DNA of 64,000 nucleotides, taken from assembly GCF_000427785.1 (NCBI RefSeq), contig NZ_ATYR01000008.1, positions 124,001-188,000 on the forward strand, in the 5' to 3' direction. This DNA comes from Massilia alkalitolerans DSM 17462 (lineage in GTDB: Bacteria; Pseudomonadota; Gammaproteobacteria; Burkholderiales; Burkholderiaceae_D). Of the stretch, positions 60,781 to 64,000 are shown one piece after another. The notes under the pieces were generated by a model. That model was given only the letters and a program-made list of their open reading frames with translations. It was not told the DNA's origin and did no database searches. Position 1 is the first letter of the stretch, and each line of letters starts with the position of its first letter. The translations under genes were made by a program, and so were the position numbers.

Positions 60781-61317
60781 CTAGCCGGCGCAGTTGCAAA
60801 AACGCTTGCTGGCGGCAGCCGCCGGCCCTGTCTCGCATACGGCGTCGAGCGGTTTCCACAGCAGGTCGCATTCGAGCCCCCAGCAGGACTTGTCCTTGCC
60901 GGCGTTGACATACCCCTGGCGCTCGAAGAAGGCGCTCGCGCTCGCCGGGCTGTGCAGGTGCAGTTTCTTGATGCTCCAGGCGCGCGCCTGCTCCTCGGCG
61001 GCGGCGATGAGTGCGCGGCCGATGCCGCTGCGCAGCGCCTGCGGCGACACATAGCACAGCGCCAGCTTGCCGGCCTGGGTCAGCAGGCACAGGCCCAGCA
61101 GCTCCCCGTCGCGCTCGGCGACCAGGGCATGGTTGCTGGGGTTGGCAAACCAGGCGGCGACGTTGGCTGCAGTCTTGTTGCCGAGCCAGGCTTCCAGCAC
61201 GGCCGGCCGGTCCTGGTGGTCGGCCTTGCACCCGACTTCGATCGAGCGGCGCAGCAGGGCGCAGGCGGGGGCAGCATCACCGGGTACCGCCTTGCGAATG
61301 TCAAAACGCGTGGACAT
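60781..61317 (-). CDS. GNAT-family N-acetyltransferase
   Basis: Acetyltransferase of 178 residues. The acetyl-CoA site LRSGIGRALIAAAEEQA (motif A) and the closing FFERQGYVNAGK are typical. The last 35 residues hold several Cys (CWGLECDLLW, ETGPAAAASKRFCNCAG) that are not usual and might bind metal or be disulfide linked. ATG 61317 is preferred to the TTG before it. The substrate is unknown. Confidence 0.85.
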   Translation of the reverse strand: MSTRFDIRKAVPGDAAPACALLRRSIEVGCKADHQDRPAVLEAWLGNKTAANVAAWFANPSNHALVAERDGELLGLCLLTQAGKLALCYVSPQALRSGIGRALIAAAEEQARAWSIKKLHLHSPASASAFFERQGYVNAGKDKSCWGLECDLLWKPLDAVCETGPAAAASKRFCNCAG

Positions 61318-61556
61318 CAAACATCACTATGCATAAAAAACGATCAGACCGCGCTTGTGGCGCAATGGCTGGGCACGACTATACACCGAAAGCCCCCGAC
61401 CTTGCTGTGGTCACCCATATCCGCAGCGATGCCGCGCAAGCCCGGACGCTGCCCTGCTCTGCAGTACTAAGCATATGACAAAACTATTGTTCCGTATTTT
61501 GAGCAATGTGCGGATGATGCACACTGTCACCACAAGATTCTGAGAAGCGAGAACAT

Positions 61557-62564
61557 ATGACCCTGACCTCCCCGCTCCGCCGTTTCCTCCTGGCCCTGTC
61601 GCTGGGCGCCGCGCTGCCGCTGTCGGCCAGCGCCGCCACGACCGAGCTGCTGAACGTTTCCTACGACGTAGCACGCGAGCTGTACAAGGACATCAACCCG
61701 GCCTTCATCGCGGCCTACAAGCAACAGACCGGCCAGACCGTCAGCATCAAGCAGTCGCACGGCGGCTCGAGCAAGCAGGCGCGCGCCGTCGCCGACGGCC
61801 TGGAAGCCTCGGTCGTCACCATGAACCAGGCCAACGACATCGACATGCTGGCCGACCGCGGCCTCGTGGCCAAGGACTGGGCCAAGAAATTCCCGCACAA
61901 TGCGGCGCCCTACTACTCGACCATGGTGTACCTGGTCCGCAAGGGCAATCCGAAAAAGATCCGCAACTGGGACGACCTGGCGCGCCCGGGCGTGCAGGTG
62001 ATCATCCCGAACCCGAAGACCGCCGGCAACGGCCGTTATACCTACCTGGCGGCCTGGGGTTCGGTGCTGAAAAAGGGCGGCAACGAAGCGCAGGCGCGCG
62101 ACCTGGTGAGCCGCATCTTCAAGAACGTGCCGATCCTCGATGCGGGCGGGCGCGCCGCGACCACCACCTTCACCCAGCGCCAGATCGGCGACGTGCTGGT
62201 GACCTTCGAGAATGAAGTGAGCATGGTGCGCAAGGAATTTGGCGACAACTTCGAAGTGGTCTACCCGAGCAGCTCGATCCTGGCAGAATCGCCGGTGGCC
62301 GTGGTCGACAAGGTGGTCGACCGCCGCAAGCAGCGCAAGGAAGCGACGGCCTACCTGAACTTCCTGTACTCGCCGGCCGGCCAGGAAATCGGCGCCAAGC
62401 ACTTCCTGCGCGTGCGTTCCGATGCAGTGATGAAGAAATATGCCGCCAACTACAAGCCGATCCAGTTGTTCACGGTGGATGAGCTGTTCGGCGGCTGGCG
62501 CAAGGCCCAGGAAGTCCACTTCAACGATGGCGGCGAGTTCGACAAGATCTACCAGTCGAAGTAA
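61557..62564 (+). CDS. sbp: Sulfate ABC transporter substrate-binding protein
   Basis: Periplasmic sulfate/thiosulfate-binding protein of 335 residues with signal peptide 1-26 (cleavage after ASA). It has LLNVSYDVARELYKDINPAF, QSHGGSSKQARAV, and NPKTAGNGRYTYLAAWG, the ligand-binding segments of Sbp/CysP. Full length. No cysT, cysW or cysA gene follows in the window, so the permease must be elsewhere. Confidence 0.93.
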   Translation: MTLTSPLRRFLLALSLGAALPLSASAATTELLNVSYDVARELYKDINPAFIAAYKQQTGQTVSIKQSHGGSSKQARAVADGLEASVVTMNQANDIDMLADRGLVAKDWAKKFPHNAAPYYSTMVYLVRKGNPKKIRNWDDLARPGVQVIIPNPKTAGNGRYTYLAAWGSVLKKGGNEAQARDLVSRIFKNVPILDAGGRAATTTFTQRQIGDVLVTFENEVSMVRKEFGDNFEVVYPSSSILAESPVAVVDKVVDRRKQRKEATAYLNFLYSPAGQEIGAKHFLRVRSDAVMKKYAANYKPIQLFTVDELFGGWRKAQEVHFNDGGEFDKIYQSK

Positions 62565-62896
62565 GCCATCCGTGACCCGGCCCGCTTCATGGGCCGTACC
62601 GTGCCGAAGCCCTGCCCTGTGCAGGGCTTCGTCGTTACGGACGCATCGTCCTGGCGTTCTACCCACTCGGAATTTCTACCTGATCTGGTGTGTGTCATGG
62701 ACGCTGTGTTAAGTGAAGGGTTAAACTGCAACTAAATTCCGGTTCACAAGGCCGTTTTTGCTTGTGTGCCATAGACATGCATCATGCTTGATGCTATCTT
62801 CCAACTCCTGTAGTTGCCCTACAGCTAGATTGTTGAGTACTCGCTCACCCACTGCCGCGTTTTCCCGCTCAACACAACCTATTCCTGCACCCGACA
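62565..62896 (+). other. Gene-free stretch between sbp and pbpG
   Basis: It holds an 11-bp hairpin (CGAAGCCCTGC / GCAGGGCTTCG, 62605-62631) 40 bases after sbp with no T-run, and two small palindromes nearer pbpG: GCATCA-TGCT-TGATGC (62779-62794) and CTGTAG-TTGCC-CTACAG (62808-62824). The pbpG promoter should lie here but no clear -35/-10 pair was found. Confidence 0.6.
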
Positions 62897-63865
62897 ATGT
62901 TCAAAAAATTGTTTGCCACCGCATTGTTGTCGTTTTCGGCTGCGGCTTTCGCCGTGCCCTTCGGCTCGCAATCGGTGCTCGTGGTAGAAGATGACACCGG
63001 CAAGATTTTGCTGGAAAAGAATGCGGACCGCGTCGCGCCGATCGCGTCGCTCACCAAGCTGATGACCGCCATGGTCGTGCTCGACGCCAGGCAAGACCTG
63101 GACGAGCTGATCGAGATCGACCGCAGCGACGTCGACACCTTCAAGCACAGCAGCTCGCGCGTGCCGGTCGGCGCCCTGATCTCGCGCCGTGACGTGCTGC
63201 AGCTGGCCCTGATGTCCTCGGACAACCGCGCGGCCCATGCGCTGGCGCGGACTTATCCGGGCGGTCTGGCCGGATTCAAGGTCGCGGTACGCCAGAAGAT
63301 CGCCGCGCTGGGCATGACCCAGACCGTGATCGAGGAGCCGACCGGCCTGTCGCCGCACAACCGTTCGACCGCGGGCGACCTGGTCAAGATGGCGACGGCG
63401 TCGGCCAGGTATCCAGAGATCACCCGCATGTCGACCGAGTCGAAGGACCTGATCAACATCAACGGGCGCGAGGTCGAATACCGCAACACCAACCGCCTGG
63501 TCGGCGCCAAAGGCTGGGACATCGGCCTGTCGAAGACCGGCTACATCCAGGAAGCCGGCCGCTGCCTGATCATGAACATCAAGGCGGGCGGCAAGAACGC
63601 CACCCTGGTGCTGCTCAATGCCGGCGCCTCGTCGGCGCGCATCCTGGACGCGTTGAACATCCGCCGTTTCATTACCGGCGACGAGCCGGTGAGCATGGCC
63701 AAGGCCTCGAACCGCGCGCCGCGCTACAAGGCCTCGTCCAGCCGCGCCCGCATCAAGGCCAGTGCCGGCGGCCCGCGCGTCAAGGCGACGGCCGGCAAGG
63801 CCAAGGTCAAGGCGGTCAAGAAGCGCAGCAAGGTGAAGGTGGAGCCGAAGCGCCGCAAGAAATAA
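62897..63865 (+). CDS. pbpG: D-alanyl-D-alanine endopeptidase (PBP7 type) with lysine-rich tail
   Basis: Periplasmic serine peptidase of 322 residues that cuts peptide crosslinks in the cell wall. Signal peptide 1-19. The catalytic motifs are S51-x-x-K54 (SLTK), S108-D-N and K213-T-G. The PBP7 domain ends at about 263. After it come about 58 residues rich in Lys, Arg, Ala and Val (KAKVKAVKKRSKVKV) that are not part of the E. coli enzyme; they resemble basic histone-H1-like tails. An intrinsic terminator follows. Confidence 0.93.
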   Translation: MFKKLFATALLSFSAAAFAVPFGSQSVLVVEDDTGKILLEKNADRVAPIASLTKLMTAMVVLDARQDLDELIEIDRSDVDTFKHSSSRVPVGALISRRDVLQLALMSSDNRAAHALARTYPGGLAGFKVAVRQKIAALGMTQTVIEEPTGLSPHNRSTAGDLVKMATASARYPEITRMSTESKDLININGREVEYRNTNRLVGAKGWDIGLSKTGYIQEAGRCLIMNIKAGGKNATLVLLNAGASSARILDALNIRRFITGDEPVSMAKASNRAPRYKASSSRARIKASAGGPRVKATAGKAKVKAVKKRSKVKVEPKRRKK

Positions 63866-63893
63866 GCGCATCGCCGCACCATGCGGACGCGAA

Positions 63894-63917
63894 GGGGCCT
63901 ACGAGGCCCCTTTTTTT
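63894..63917 (+). terminator. Intrinsic terminator of pbpG
   Basis: Stem GGGGCCT / AGGCCCC with an ACG loop, followed by seven Ts, 30 bases after the stop. Confidence 0.93.
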
Positions 63918-63932
63918 GTTGCGGCGAGGATG

Positions 63933-64000
63933 TCAGTGGCCGCGCTGGGCCAGCTCCGGGCGGGGTGGCGGCGTGACCGTGTCCCACAAGGCGCCGCTCA
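63933..64000 (-). CDS. C-terminal end of an unidentified protein (partial)
   Basis: On the minus strand a frame enters from the window edge and ends at TGA (63935-63933), giving SGALWDTVTPPPRPELAQRGH. It would be convergent with pbpG and end just beyond its terminator. Too short to name, and its coding status is uncertain. Confidence 0.35.
   Translation of the reverse strand, partial: SGALWDTVTPPPRPELAQRGH

Overview
The window is high-GC chromosomal DNA from a betaproteobacterium, most likely Oxalobacteraceae (Massilia/Telluria type). This is inferred from the gene order tRNA-Val - thrS - infC - rpmI - rplT - pheS - pheT - ihfA - merR, PHB/ketone-body genes, a complete aryl-polyene locus, and the style of the proteins. 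No phage, insertion sequence or CRISPR array was seen.

Layout. 1-2.5 kb: a NarL-type response regulator and a CHASE3 histidine kinase. 2.8-11.1 kb: a translation block on the minus strand, with an ATA-started infC, a probable L20 leader RNA ahead of rpmI, and a terminator between tRNA-Val and thrS. 11.2-15.1 kb: CDF metal exporter, thioredoxin-reductase-like flavoprotein, PAS-GGDEF diguanylate cyclase and an AAC(3)-family acetyltransferase. 15.2-17.6 kb: an Mla-like permease/MCE/lipoprotein set with no ATPase beside it. 17.8-21.3 kb: hydrolase - RidA - relA. 21.4-26.3 kb: 3-hydroxybutyrate dehydrogenase, SMP-30 protein, small membrane proteins, an amidohydrolase remnant and dctA. 26.4-29.9 kb: BlaI repressor, an M56 peptidase fused to a TonB-C domain, a second TonB-C protein and an S41 peptidase. 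29.9-32.6 kb: scoB-scoA, a PAS-LuxR regulator and a DUF421 protein.

32.7-50.6 kb is one 18-kb minus-strand operon for an aryl polyene pigment. It holds a chain-length-factor-like KS, two ACPs, a fused AMP-ligase/dehydratase, methyltransferase, glycosyltransferase, acyltransferases, an aromatic-amino-acid-type ammonia-lyase, thioesterase, LolA-like carrier, MMPL exporter, lipoproteins, KS/DH/KR/KS enzymes and, at the 3' end, a phosphopantetheinyl transferase. Most neighbours overlap or nearly abut. The enzymes would make and extend an aryl starter on the ACPs, methylate it, transfer it to a carrier lipid and move it to the outer membrane.

50.9-64 kb: thioesterase, SDR, ETF-ubiquinone oxidoreductase, esterase; then three tandem small glutamine/glycine-rich proteins of unknown role; an amino-acid ABC permease and binding protein; several small enzymes; a sulfate-binding protein and a PBP7-type peptidase with a lysine-rich tail.

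The most unusual non-coding signal is a pair of ~120-bp intergenic elements (10925-11045 and 31372-31491). Their nested stems differ in sequence but keep pairing, while the loop sequences are conserved. A REPIN-like inverted pair and single REP-like hairpins are also present.
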